The notes under the pieces: model-generated
Told to the model about the DNA's origin: nothing
What the model saw: only the letters and a program-made list of their open reading frames with translations
Database searches by the model: none
NCBI RefSeq assembly: GCF_003573695.1
Contig: NW_020650526.1
Location: 3,269,531 to 3,333,530 of the forward strand
Origin: Papaver somniferum
Taxonomy: Eukaryota; Streptophyta; Magnoliopsida; Ranunculales; Papaveraceae
DNA length: 64,000 nt
Direction of reading: 5' to 3'
Part shown: positions 23,155 through 33,968 of the stretch, in pieces
How the letters are laid out: the number at the start of each line of letters is the position of its first letter
How positions within the stretch are numbered: the stretch's first letter is position 1
Translations under genes and position numbers: made by a program

Positions 23155-25517
23155 TGATGAGTGCCAAATATTGTATATATTTATCCCTTTTTGTTGGCAT
23201 TTTAACTCATCTTTTATGCATTAATTCTACATTTTATCCCATATTCTGTATTTTCATTGTTTTCAAGAATAAATATTTTTATTAATTAATTTTGCATTTT
23301 TAGGTAATAAATAAAGTCTGGATGAATTGCGGAGCGGAATAGAGCAGAAAAGTAGTGAAAAGCCGGGAGAAATCACGCAAGGAAGCCGCGAAGAATGGTG
23401 CGCACAACCTCATTTTCTACACACAAAAACGCCTCCGTTCTCAGCCATCAGATCAGTTCTCAGAAGCATCCGATGGTCGCTCCTTCACAGAGCATCAAAA
23501 TATGAAGTCTCTGCCAAGCACCACAGCGCTGAAATTTCAAGCCTTCAGATTAGATGGTAGTTGAATCCAACGGTTGCTCCCTTGCTGTTCATCAAAGTTT
23601 GATATCCCCGCCTTACACTACAGCACCTAACCTAATCTAGCACCGTTCGTTTCGTTGTATCCCTTCATCCGACGGTCGCTCCCCGCTTGCCTCCGCATCA
23701 CCGTCCGATCTACCTACCAGCTCCACATCCCACGGCTCATCCTCGCTGTTCATCCAATTTGATGAAGCCGCCTAACACCCTAGCAACCGAACCTATACCA
23801 GCTACCAAACGCCCCCTACCCCAAACTCAGTCGACCTCTTTCTTCTCCACCTTACCCTGCTGCAAAACCACCTCTCCCTGCAACCGTACCACCACCTTCT
23901 TCACCTCCACTGCCACCACCACACCTCCACCATCATCACCCTATCGACCAACAACCAAAACCCATCTCCCCCCTAGCCCTCTAGTTCCCTATTTTCTCAC
24001 TTTTTCACGCTTCTTTGCCTGAACCCCTAGGCGTGAAAAACTGATAAATTAGGTAACCTAGAGTTGCAATTGGCGCATGAGAAGAGGTCAGGGAGCAATT
24101 ACAAAGCATGGGTCGACGATTTCAAGGATCAATTTCAAAAAATTAGGTAACCCTAATTCAACTGATTTTTGGGGAAGAACCCTAATTTTGTAGTTTTGGG
24201 AAGTTGGGTCTGTGGGTATAAATATGTATTGTTGGGTTGTGTTAAAGACATGCTTGGATTAGCCGACATCCAGGACATTCATGTCCTGTTAATGTTAATA
24301 TTTTTTCCTGTTAATGTTCAATTTTAGTTTCACTGCATATGTTAAAAGTGTTATTTTCCTGTTAATGTGCTTGTGTTAATGTTCAGTTTCAATTTCCAAT
24401 CAATTCCTGTTACATGTGTTCTGTTAACATGTGTTGTTCTTGTTTATGTGTTAGAATCATTGTTAATGTCCTGTTAGTACCATGTAATGTTTAGTGTTAA
24501 GTTTGTGATACATGTTAAGTAATGGAGTGTTAGATTAAAACTTTGTTGCATAGTGTTAATTGAGTAGTGGGGAGAAACTAGTGCTCACTAGTGACAATGA
24601 GCAAGCTAGTTCTCTTCCCACTCTAAAAGAGTGCCTTAGTTTTGCTCCAAGTTAGCTTCACCATCTCCCCTGCCTTAGGCTAATTGCCTTTGTGTCACTT
24701 TCACTTTGCTCCATTTTGTTTTGTTTTTGTTCACTGTTTTGTTGCTGTTTAGTTTTTAATCTGTTTAGTTTCTGCTGTTTTTGCCAATCTTTTGTTCTCT
24801 GGTTTGCTTCCATCTTTGGCCTTTGGCCACTGTTTTGCTTTCCTTCCCCCACCACTGTGTTGCTTTCCTTTCCACTGCTTGTGCAGCTGTTGTACAGTGC
24901 TGCTGCCTTCTTTCTTTGCACTGCTGCAGCTGTTGCTGCCACCTCTTTCTCCTGCTGCTGCTGCAACCCATCTGCCCTGCAACTCTCCTGTTGCCTTTTC
25001 CTTCCACTGCTGCTGCTGCTGCATTGAGCCCAAAAGCCTCAGAAGCCCATAAGTCCAAAGCCTGGGTTTTTAACCATTGGCCCCTTTGTAAACCAAAAGC
25101 CCATTGTAAATTAGTGAAAGACCACAGGCCCAGCTCAAACCAAAACCCAATTCAATCAACTGTGGGCTTAACCCAAAAGCCTGAACTCACTGTAAGGCCA
25201 AAGCCCAGTTACACATTAAAGATCAACTGAGCCCAAGCTCAGTTCATTTTATTGTTAAAAACAAACCCATTAAGCCCAATTCACTCAAAGGGTATTCAAA
25301 GCCCAACATCAATTTAGGAACCCAAATAATTAGAACACTACAAAACACACCCGATCTCTGTGGATCGACCCGTACTTGCACGAGCTACAACTGACGACCG
25401 TGCACTTGCGGTATTACTGTAGGCCCCCGTTTTTGTTGCGCTTAATTTTATACATATCTCCGGGCCCACCAAGTTTTTGGCCGGGGATAATTTTTAACAC
25501 CTCTTCGAGGCCTGCCA
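23155..25517 (+). repeat. 5' LTR of element F
   Basis: Starts TGATGAGTGCCAAATATTG, ends CGAGGCCTGCCA. TATAAATAT at 24217-24225. Near its end the conserved R/U5 words ATCTCTGTGGATCGACCC and GACCGTGCACTTGCGG occur. The CTG-rich tract at 24860-25025 makes long spurious ORFs on both strands. Confidence 0.95.
25471..25488 (+). other. Relic primer-binding site inside the LTR of element F
   Basis: After CCCACC the LTR reads AAGTTTTTGGCCGGGGAT, matching the real PBS context at 25518-25542 (AGTTTTTGGC...CCGGGGAT) minus about seven bases. In the sister subfamily the LTR ends ...GGGTCCACCA directly before AGTTTTTGGCGCCG. So this LTR appears to have been lengthened by ~46 bp past its old end. The relic is in both LTRs (31806-31823 in the 3' copy). 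Confidence 0.7.
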
Positions 25518-25523
25518 AGTTTT

Positions 25524-25541
25524 TGGCGCCGCTGCCGGGGA
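25524..25541 (+). other. Primer-binding site of element F
   Basis: TGGCGCCGCTGCCGGGGA, six bases after the LTR end. Close to the TGGCGCCGTTGCCGGGGA site usual in Athila-lineage elements, which is usually assigned to tRNA-Asp. Confidence 0.85.
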
Positions 25542-26191
25542 TTGGTGCTGTGTTTTTATTTAGTTATTTTGTATTTCATTTCATAGCATTTGCATCTGCA
25601 TCTGCTTCACTTCATTTGCTGTTTGACCTGCTGTTCTGAACCTGTTTTTCCTCTGCTGGGATGCCACCAAGGAAAAGAACCAAAACCCAACTGGGTTTTT
25701 GCAACAATATCAGAGCAGCTGGGCTGTGCTAAAAAGGTAAGCCTAAACCCATTCCATTGAGAGAACCCAACCTGTGGGCTTCCAAATTTCTTTAATTGTG
25801 GGCTTGTAATAATTAACCCAAATTTTTTTTGGGCTTTTTATTTTTCTATTTTGGGTTTGTAATAATTTATTTTTGGGCTTGTTTGTTTAATTTGTGGCCT
25901 TGTATTTATTTTGTGTGGGCTTGTTTAAATTCTTCCATTGGACTTGTATTTTGGACTCTGGATTTAAACCCAGCTGAGCTTATAATTGATTGTGGGCTTG
26001 CTTCCACTCAAGAGTGGACCTCGAAACCAAAGTTTTAAAACAAACGTCGGGCCTTAACCAACTGGGCCAAATTAAACTTTCAAAATTAAAACTTAGTGTT
26101 TCGTGAGCCGCAGCCTTCCATTCCATTAGAGGACAAACAGTGGGCTTGCTCCCATTTCAAAAACCAAATTTTATTTTCTTCTTTTTATTGT

Positions 26192-26231
<40 letters not shown>

Positions 26232-26578
26232 AAAACCAAAATTCTACTTTGCTCCCATTTTTAAACCAAATTTCTTTTATATCCCACCAAAACCAAAAAT
26301 TTCCCAAAAATCCAAACCCATTTCAAAAACCAAATTTTATTGTCTTAATTTTATTTTCCTTTTTAAAAAAAAAAAATTATCTAAAATTTTCTTTTGCTCC
26401 CAATTTTAAAACCAAATTTTTACTTGCTCCCATCTTAGACCAAAAGTTTTATTTTACTCCCATTTCAAAACCAAATTTCCTTTTTCTTTTATATCCCATC
26501 AAAACCAAAATTTTCCCATAGAAAACCAAATTTTTAAAACCCATTAAAACCAAATAGTGGGCTTTGTGTCATTTCAAA
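25542..26578 (+). other. Leader of element F with short upstream ORF, possible splice donor and poly-A tract
   Basis: A 23-codon ORF starts at the ATG at 25661 (MPPRKRTKTQLGFCNN). It is followed by AAAAGGTAAGCC near 25732-25743, a good plant splice-donor context. The rest is built of degenerate GGGCTTG, AACCCA and CCCATTTTAAACCAAATT-type repeats, with a run of 34 A at 26196-26229. In the related element at 36049-49729 this ATG is ACG. Splicing from the donor to a site before gag is possible but unproven. Confidence 0.5.
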
Positions 26579-27910
26579 ATGGACCAACCTCGTGCTCTCC
26601 ATGAATACATGTATCCATCAATACAAATTCCATTATCATGTATTGTATTACCTCAAACCAATAACCCTTTTAAAATAAATGCAAGCATGATACAAATGCT
26701 TCCTATATTTCGAGGGTTCGATTCTGAGAACCCCTATACTCATGTAAGAGAGTTTGAAAAAATTTGTCGGACTATGCAACCTGATCATTTGTCCGAAGAC
26801 TCTCTGAAATTGCGTTTGTTTACATTTTCTTTAAAGGAAAGGGCCAAAACATGGTTTTACGGTTTGAGACCACAATCAATCACCACTTGGGAACAACTCA
26901 CTAATCAATTTTTCCAAAAATTCTTTCCACATCATAGGACCATCGCTATTCGTCAAAGTATCAATTGTTTTGTCCAATTGGATGAGGAAACTGTTTTTCA
27001 CTATTTTGAACGTTTTAATGATTTGTTGAGTGAATGTCCGCACCATGGAATTGAGAAGTGGAGACTTGTCGTCATCCTCTATGAGGGACTAGACTTTAAA
27101 TCTCGAACCATGGTTGAATCTATGTGTAATGGTGAGTTTATTGATAAATCTGTGGATGATGCATGGAATTTTTTAGCTGAGATTGCAGAGAAAACCCATC
27201 AATGGGAATCCGTTAGGGAAACAGGAACAACACCACATGATATGAGTCATCCCCATGAATTAGAGTTTTATTCTTGTAATAGCTCCGACCTTAGGATTGA
27301 AAATTATCCTAGATTGAAAAATGCCTATCATGATGATGATGATGATTATGATGTTATGTTAGAAGAACATGTCTATACTGAAAATGTTATGGAACCTTTG
27401 GGTTCAAATACATTAGGCTTTTCTGCCCCGACCTTAATGCATGATATTTCTTCTAGTATTCCATGTGATGTTTCCCCTGATGTGCCGATACACGAGAATA
27501 AATCTGTTGATGATGTTGATAACTCTGATTGTAATCTTGCCAATTTGATTGATGATTGTGAGCATGATGTGACATGTGTAGATGAGTTAGAAGATTTTGA
27601 TTTGATTGATAATGATATGCCTATTCTTCTACCTAAGTCACAATTTGGTGGCCTTCCACCCAACCTAGATTTGGTTTGTGCCAATATTGTAAAACCAATT
27701 TTTCTGAAAATTCCTAATCTAGGATTGGAACTGTGTGCTTCCCAAGTCCTCTTGGACTATTTTGCTTCAAAATATAACACTTTTAAAGAGCCACAGTTGG
27801 AAATTGCATGTTTGCCCATCCCGAAAACAGTCCATTATGAGTTAGACCTTTTGAATCCTGAACCCTTAAAATTAAAAGATTTTGTGCTTAAAAGTAAACC
27901 TGTTAAATAA
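26579..27910 (+). CDS. gag: Gag protein of Athila-like element F (443 aa)
   Basis: ATG at 26579 (MDQPRALHEYMYPS); the open frame starts 15 bp earlier at a non-ATG codon. Residues ~50-200 carry a Retrotrans_gag-type capsid domain: MLPIFRGFDSENPYTHVREF, LRLFTFSLKERAKTWFYGL, SITTWEQLTNQFFQKFFPHH, ECPHHGIEKWRLVVILYEGL. These are Athila gag hallmarks. An acidic linker with an Asp run follows (~255-265). The C-terminal ~90 residues (IPNLGLELCASQVLLDYF) match the end of the ORF at 14712-15956. No zinc knuckle and no protease follow; the frame ends at TAA. Intact, with no stops, in keeping with the near-identical LTRs. Confidence 0.88.
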   Translation: MDQPRALHEYMYPSIQIPLSCIVLPQTNNPFKINASMIQMLPIFRGFDSENPYTHVREFEKICRTMQPDHLSEDSLKLRLFTFSLKERAKTWFYGLRPQSITTWEQLTNQFFQKFFPHHRTIAIRQSINCFVQLDEETVFHYFERFNDLLSECPHHGIEKWRLVVILYEGLDFKSRTMVESMCNGEFIDKSVDDAWNFLAEIAEKTHQWESVRETGTTPHDMSHPHELEFYSCNSSDLRIENYPRLKNAYHDDDDDYDVMLEEHVYTENVMEPLGSNTLGFSAPTLMHDISSSIPCDVSPDVPIHENKSVDDVDNSDCNLANLIDDCEHDVTCVDELEDFDLIDNDMPILLPKSQFGGLPPNLDLVCANIVKPIFLKIPNLGLELCASQVLLDYFASKYNTFKEPQLEIACLPIPKTVHYELDLLNPEPLKLKDFVLKSKPVK

Positions 27911-28277
27911 TTTAGGTTTAGGGGTGATTCATTCGGTTTTTCACTCTCACTCCCATTTAAGTCCAATTTTAATGTTTTGAAACTTTCTATGTCTCTACAC
28001 TTTTTCTTTTGGGTTGATCCTCAACTCTTTAGATTGTTAGTGTATGGTGAATTTTTTTGTATATAATCCAGTAGATAAATTTCTTAAAAAACCTTTTGTT
28101 CCTTTTGTATATATTTTTCTAATCCAATATGATCTCGGCTGAAATATGTTGGATTTTTTTTGCCTTGAATAACGGAGTTTTAATTCTGCTTTCGCCGAAA
28201 TCGGGTATTCTCTCTCCTTTTACTCTACTCAGCATGTCCCTTTCCATATGTTGCATTTTAATCCTTTCCATATTTTG
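27911..28277 (+). other. Post-gag region of element F
   Basis: Contains a short stretch coding for VDPQLFRLLVYG near 28017-28050, the same motif seen twice in the ORF at 14267-14794. It is followed by GGAGTTTTAATTCTGC and TTCGCCGAAATCGGG, conserved in the elements at 36049-49729. No long ORF. Confidence 0.5.
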
Positions 28278-28317
28278 AAACATTGAGGACAATGTTTAGT
28301 TTAGGTTTTGGGGGTAT
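28278..28317 (+). promoter_or_regulatory. Internal stem-loop plus polypurine-like tract (element F)
   Basis: Perfect 8-bp arms AAACATTG and CAATGTTT around AGGA (28278-28297), then GGTTTTGGGGGTAT (28304-28317). This is the same layout as the terminal module at 29451-29489, with different arm sequences. Confidence 0.65.
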
Positions 28318-29450
28318 AGAGTAGATGCCATGATAATTTGCTATAATTGAAAATAAAACTCCATCTTTTTGAAAAAATTGAAAAATTCCAAAAAAATTAA
28401 AAAATAAAAAATCATAAAAATGGAGCTCATTTACCTTGAAATGTTGACTCTTGTGCAAATATGTATTTTTATTAGGAGTCGTAGTCTAGATATTAAGGCA
28501 CCCTGATTCTAGCACAATTCACATAGTGATAAGAAATTTGCACGCGCACGATCTACCAATACATGTATGGCCTCGATCTTCAAGGTGTTTGATAGGAAGT
28601 TACGATTGCCAATCACTTTAGAATACTGAACGAAACTGGACTAGCTTGTTCTTTGGTTGGTTGGGATAGAAGGTGGAGGTTACATTAAGAAAGACAACCA
28701 TCGAATTTAACTGGGTGCATCAAAAAGGGCTACCTCTTGCAAAGTGTCATGTAATCTTTTGTTTCCTTTTGTATATGTATCAAAAGTGTTTCCTTGTAAA
28801 AAAAAAAAAAAAAAAAAAAAGATCGATGTATATATTCAGAAAAAATATCAGAAAAATACAAAAAAAATAAATAATCAAGTATTTATCAATTCCATCCTCT
28901 CTTGTTCCAAAAATAAAAGAGAGTAGTCAATGTAAATAAGAGTCATGTAAATAGTCATCTTTTGTGTTGTAAGCAAGGAGGGTGTATGCCATTGATGTAC
29001 AACGCGAGTAATTGTGAAATACCTCCAACTCATTCACAATTCTCGTAAAGTCCGGACAGCTAGCTAGATTTCGACCTCAGTTCTTAGCCTGAGAAACTAT
29101 CTCTTGGTGATTAGTAGTCATAACTTCAGATCTTTCTTTACACATGTGTAGATACACTTTACACTCTTATCACATGTCTTTTTTTGTTATCAGTGCTAGG
29201 ATTGTGCCTTCGATAGCTAGATTGACATCTCCATTTTGCTGTGAGCTTAAACTGTTTTGCACATGTCACGTTTGATGGAATCTGAGCTTATATTTTGACC
29301 TAGAACTTTGTAGGTACGTTCTAAGCAAACCTTCACGAGACTTCAACTCGTCCACTAGGGACACTTAGTGGTTTAAAAGGCTTAGTGCATACGCTAAATG
29401 CACTCGAGAGACCAGCGACAGTGGTATAGTTAGGATTTCCTTAGTTTTGT
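28318..29450 (+). other. 3' non-coding region of element F
   Basis: No convincing ORF. A 22-base poly-A lies at about 28799-28820. The whole stretch is collinear, inverted, with 39177-40307 and 44470-45608, including the poly-A position. Strong conservation between subfamilies without coding suggests either recent common ancestry or cis-acting roles. Confidence 0.6.
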
Positions 29451-29489
29451 TTTACTTGAGGACAAGTAAAATTCAGGTTTGGGGGTATT
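29451..29489 (+). promoter_or_regulatory. Terminal stem-loop and polypurine tract of element F
   Basis: Perfect 8-bp arms TTTACTTG and CAAGTAAA around AGGA (29451-29470), then GGTTTGGGGGTATT (29476-29489) directly before the 3' LTR. The tract primes plus-strand synthesis; the role of the stem-loop is unknown. Confidence 0.8.
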
Positions 29490-31852
29490 TGATGAGTGCC
29501 AAATATTGTATATATTTATCCCTTTTTGTTGGCATTTTAACTCATCTTTTATGCATTAATTCTACATTTTATCCCCTATTCTGTATTTTTATTGTTTTCA
29601 AGAATAAATATTTTTATTAATTAATTTTGCATTTTTAGGTAATAAATAAAGTCTGGATGAATTGCGGAGCGGAATAGAGCAGAAAAGTAGTGAAAAGCCG
29701 GGAGAAATCACGCAAGGAAGCCGCGAAGAATGGTGCGCACAACCTCATTTTCTACACACAAAAACGCCTCCGTTCTCAGCCATCAGATCAGTTCTCAGAA
29801 GCATCCGATGGTCGCTCCTTCATAGAGCATCAAAATCTGAAGTCTCTGCCAAGCACCACAGCGCTGAAATTTCAAGCCTTCAGATTAGATGGTAGTTGAA
29901 TCCAACGGTTGCTCCCTTGCTGTTCATCAAAGTTTGATATCCCCGCCTTACACTACAGCACCTAACCTAATCTAGCACCTTTCGTTTCATTGTATCCCTT
30001 CATCCGACGGTCGCTCCCCGCTTGCCTCCGCATCACCGTCCGATCTACCTACCAGCTCCACATCCCACGGCTCATCCTCGCTGTTCATCCAATTTGATGA
30101 AGCCGCCTAACACCCTAGCAACCGAACCTATACCAGCTACCAAACGCCCCCTACCCCAAACTCAGTCGACCTCTTTCTTCTCCACCTTACCCTGCTGCAA
30201 AACCACCTCTCCCTGCAACCGTACCACCACCTTCTTCACCTCCACTGCCACCACCACACCTCCACCATCATCACCCTATCGACCAACAACCAAAACCCAT
30301 CTCCCCCCTAGCCCTCTAGTTCCCTATTTTCTCACTTTTTCACGCTTCTTTGCCTGAACCCCTAGGCGTGAAAAACTGATAAATTAGGTAACCTAGAGTT
30401 GCAATTGGCGCATGAGAAGAGGTCAGGGAGCAATTACAAAGCATGGGTCGACGATTTCAAGGATCAATTTCAAAAAATTAGGTAACCCTAATTCAACTGA
30501 TTTTTGGGGAAGAACCCTAATTTTGTAGTTTTGGGAAGTTGGGTCTGTGGGTATAAATATGTATTGTTGGGTTGTGTTAAAGACATGCTTGGATTAGCCG
30601 ACATCCAGGACTTTCATGTCCTGTTAATGTTAATATTTTTTCCTGTTAATGTTCAATTTTAGTTTCACTGCATATGTTAAAAGTGTTATTTTCCTGTTAA
30701 TGTGCTTGTGTTAATGTTCAGTTTCAATTTCCAATCAATTCCTGTTACATGTGTTCTGTTAACATGTGTTGTTCTTGTTTATGTGTTAGAATCATTGTTA
30801 ATGTCCTGTTAGTACCATGTAATGTTTAGTGTTAAGTTTGTGATACATGTTAAGTAATGGAGTGTTAGATTAAAACTTTGCTGCATAGTGTTAATTGAGT
30901 AGTGGGGAGAAACTAGTGATCACTAGTGACAATGAGCAAGCTAGTTCTCTTCCCACTCTAAAAGAGTGCCTTAGTTTTGCTCCAAGTTAGCTTCACCATC
31001 TCCCCTGCCTTAGGCTAATTGCCTTTGTGTCACTTTCACTTTGCTCCATTTTGTTTTGTTTTTGTTCACTGTTTTGTTGCTGTTTAGTTTTTAATCTGTT
31101 TAGTTTCTGCTGTTTTTGCCAATCTTTTGCTCTCTGGTTTGCTTCCATCTTTGGCCTTTGGCCACTGTTTTGCTTTCCTTCCCCCACCACTGTATTGCTT
31201 TCCTTTCCACTGCTTGTGCAGCTGTTGTACAGTGCTGCTGCCTTCTTTCTTTGCACTGCTGCAGCTGTTGCTGCCACCTCTTTATCCTGCTGCTGCTGCA
31301 ACCCATCTGCCCTGCAACTCTCCTGTTGCCTTTTCCTTCCACTGTTGCTGCTGCTGCATTGAGCCCAAAAGCCTCAGAAGCCCATAAGTCCAAAGCCTGG
31401 GTTTTTAACCATTGGCCCCTTTGTAAACCAAAAGCCCATTGTAAATTAGTGAAAGACCACAGGCCCAGCTCAAACCAAAACCCAATTCAATCAACTGTGG
31501 GCTTAATCCAAAAGCCTGAACTCACTGTAAGGCCAAAGCCCAGTTACACATTAAAGATCAACTGAGCCCAAGCTCAGTTCATTTTATTGTTAAAAACAAA
31601 CCCATTAAGCCCAATTCACTCAAAGGGTATTCAAAGCCCAACAGCAATTTAGGAACCCAAATAATTAGAACACTACAAAACACACCCGATCTCTGTGGAT
31701 CGACCCGTACTTGCACGAGCTACAACTGACGACCGTGCACTTGCGGTATTACTGTAGGCCCCCGTTTTTATTGCGCTTAATTTTATACATATCTCCGGGC
31801 CCACCAAGTTTTTGGCCGGGGATAATTTTTAACACCTCTTCGAGGCCTGCCA
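29490..31852 (+). repeat. 3' LTR of element F
   Basis: Same length as the 5' LTR. TATAAATAT at 30552-30560. Ends CGAGGCCTGCCA before the target duplication CGTTG. Confidence 0.95.
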
Positions 31853-31936
31853 CGTTGGAACGTTGATGCGGCTGGCATGGTTGGCATGCCTTTGGCGCGG
31901 AGATGTGGCTGGAATGCCGTTGGCACGGTGGTGCGG
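31853..31936. repeat. 65-bp minisatellite, second block
   Basis: Just over one unit between element F and the following solo LTR, ending TGGTGCGG. It starts with the target duplication CGTTG of element F and ends with the duplication TGCGG of the solo LTR. Confidence 0.88.
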
Positions 31937-33968
31937 TGATGAGTGCCAAATATTGTATATATTTATCCCTTTTTGTTGGCATTTTAACTCATCTTTTATG
32001 CATTAATTCTACATTTTATCCCATATTCTGTATTTTCATTGTTTTCAAGAATAAATATTTTTATTAATTAATTTTGCATTTTTAGGTAGTAAATAAAGTT
32101 CGGATGAGTCGCGGAGCGAAAAGAGCAGAAAAGTAGTAAAAAGCCGGGAGAAATTACGCAAGGAAACCGCGAAGAATGGTGCGCACAACCTCATTTTCTA
32201 CACACAAAAGCGCCTCCGTTCTCAGCCATCAGATCATTTGTCAGAAGCATCCGACGGTCGCTCCCTCATAGAGCATCAAAATCTGATGTCCCTGCCGAGC
32301 ACCACAGCGCTGAAATTCCAAGCCTTCAGATTAGATGGTAGTTGAATCCAACGGTCGCTCCCTTGCTGTTCATCAACGTTTGATATCTCCGCCTTACACT
32401 ACAACACCTAACCCCATCTAGAGCCGTTAACTTCGTTGTATCAAAAAATCTGACGGTCTCTACAAGCTTCACTTCACATCACCGTCCGATCTATCTACCA
32501 GCTTCGCATCCAGTGACTCAGCGTCACAGAACATCAAAATTGGATGAAGCCGCCTCACACCCTAGCGACCGAACCCATCCACCTAACCAAACACCCTTCT
32601 CTCCCAAACCATCGAACCCTTTCTTCTCCGCCATTACCCTGCTGCAGAACCACCTTCCTCACCTGCCGCACCACCATCATCACCACCTCTCCCTGACGCC
32701 CCCAAATCACTCCACTATTTTCTCCCCAAATCACTCTACCTATACCCATCATCACTATCACGTTTTACATCAACTAATCTCCTCAATTTCTCATCTCTGC
32801 CGACTGAAACCCTAGGTGAGAAATTGAAGATATAAGTTGATGTTAGAGCAGCAATTGGAGCGGGAGATGACTCAGGAAGAGAAATAGAAGGATGGGTCGA
32901 CGAGATGGAGCGAGAATTTCATCAACAGTAGGTAATTGGCAAAACCTAATTTTACGGACTTTGGGGAAAATTGGGGGAAAAGCTAATTTTGTGTAATGGG
33001 TATAAATTGGTGTTGGGGGAAGCATTAGGAGGGGACGATTTACCTCTCTAGACTAGCCAGTAGAGAATTGGAGAAAAATTTTATGAACTAAAAATTTTAG
33101 CACTTGTATGTTTACAGTTGCAAATTGCTTCTGTTGTAGTTATTTGTTATGATGCAATCTGTGTTTAACTTATCTCATTTAGTGTATGCATGTTGTCACT
33201 TCATGGTTAGCATGAGCTAATCATCTTCAGGCCAAGGCTCAGTGAAGCCTTGTGCACTGTCAAGTGTGAATGAGCTAGTTGGTTACTTCCTGTTGCTGTG
33301 TTGTGAATGTGTATTTGAGAGAGGCCAATGCTCATAGAGCCTGTGATTGGCTGTACTGTCAAAAGACAGCCAATGCTAGGGGTGGACTAGTGAGCAAGTT
33401 GGTGTTCTTCCATTTCTAGTTGTATGCTTAGGATTGAACTTAACCTAGACCATGTCACTTGATTAGGATACAAGGTGGATCATATGCTTTGGCTTGCCCA
33501 CCACTTCTCTTTTAATCAATCTTAATTTCAGTCACTTTTAATTTCAGTCTTGTATGCTTGTATCACCTGTTACTTTTCTTGCCTTTCATTTTCTTGCATT
33601 TTATAACTACTGTGCACTGAAGTCAGTGCACAATCCTGCCTCTTGCCCTTGGCTGCCAAGCCTTGGTTGTTTGCTGCTTTTCTTAACTGCTTCTTTATTG
33701 CTTTACCCTGCATTTTTGGTTCTTTGCTTATCTTTCCCTGCTGTGGTTCTTAGCCTGTTTCTCTATTGCTTTACCTTGTGTTCTTGTTTGTATGCCTGAA
33801 ACCTTGTTTGCCTTTAGCTCACTGCCATAGTGCATTGCCACTCTTGTTAGCCTAGGAAAACTTCTCATATGCTCCTCTCCCTGTGGACAAACCCTTACTC
33901 ACCCTTTTATTACAAATCTTGACCTTGTATACTTGCAAGTGTTTTGTGTGCATCTAATCATCACACCA
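31937..33968 (+). mobile_element. Solo LTR (2,032 bp) of an Athila-like relative of element F
   Basis: Begins TGATGAGTGCCAAATATTG like element F, ends TCATCACACCA, and is flanked by perfect TGCGG duplications (31932-31936, 33969-33973). The first ~900 bp align to the element F LTR with many changes; the 3' half is different and lacks the CTG-rich block. TATAAAT at 33001-33007. The conserved CCCTGTGGACAAACCC word lies ~85 bp from the end. One LTR with an intact duplication means LTR-LTR recombination removed the rest. Confidence 0.9.

Larger units (their letters stand above)
23155..31852 (+). mobile_element. Athila-like gag-only LTR retrotransposon (element F), complete
   Basis: 8,698 bp with perfect target duplication CGTTG (23150-23154, 31853-31857). 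5' LTR 23155-25517, PBS TGGCGCCGCTGCCGGGGA at 25524-25541, gag ORF 26579-27910, stem-loop/polypurine-like module 28278-28317, second module with the true polypurine tract 29451-29489, and 3' LTR 29490-31852. The LTRs are equal in length (2,363 bp) and differ at about 17 positions by eye, under 1%, making this one of the youngest insertions. There is no pol. It is a TR-GAG-like derivative needing an autonomous Athila partner. Confidence 0.93.

Noticed and set aside
22594..23285. Long overlapping ORFs on both strands (up to 170 codons) rich in HAN, PCQ, GMPLAR words
   Set aside because: They are translations of the 65-bp minisatellite in several frames; no codon-level constraint or known domain.
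24658..25230. Leucine/cysteine-rich or glutamine-rich ORFs on both strands, repeated at 30993-31565
   Set aside because: They translate the CTG/CAG-rich stretch of the element F LTRs; identical copies in both LTRs show they are LTR sequence.
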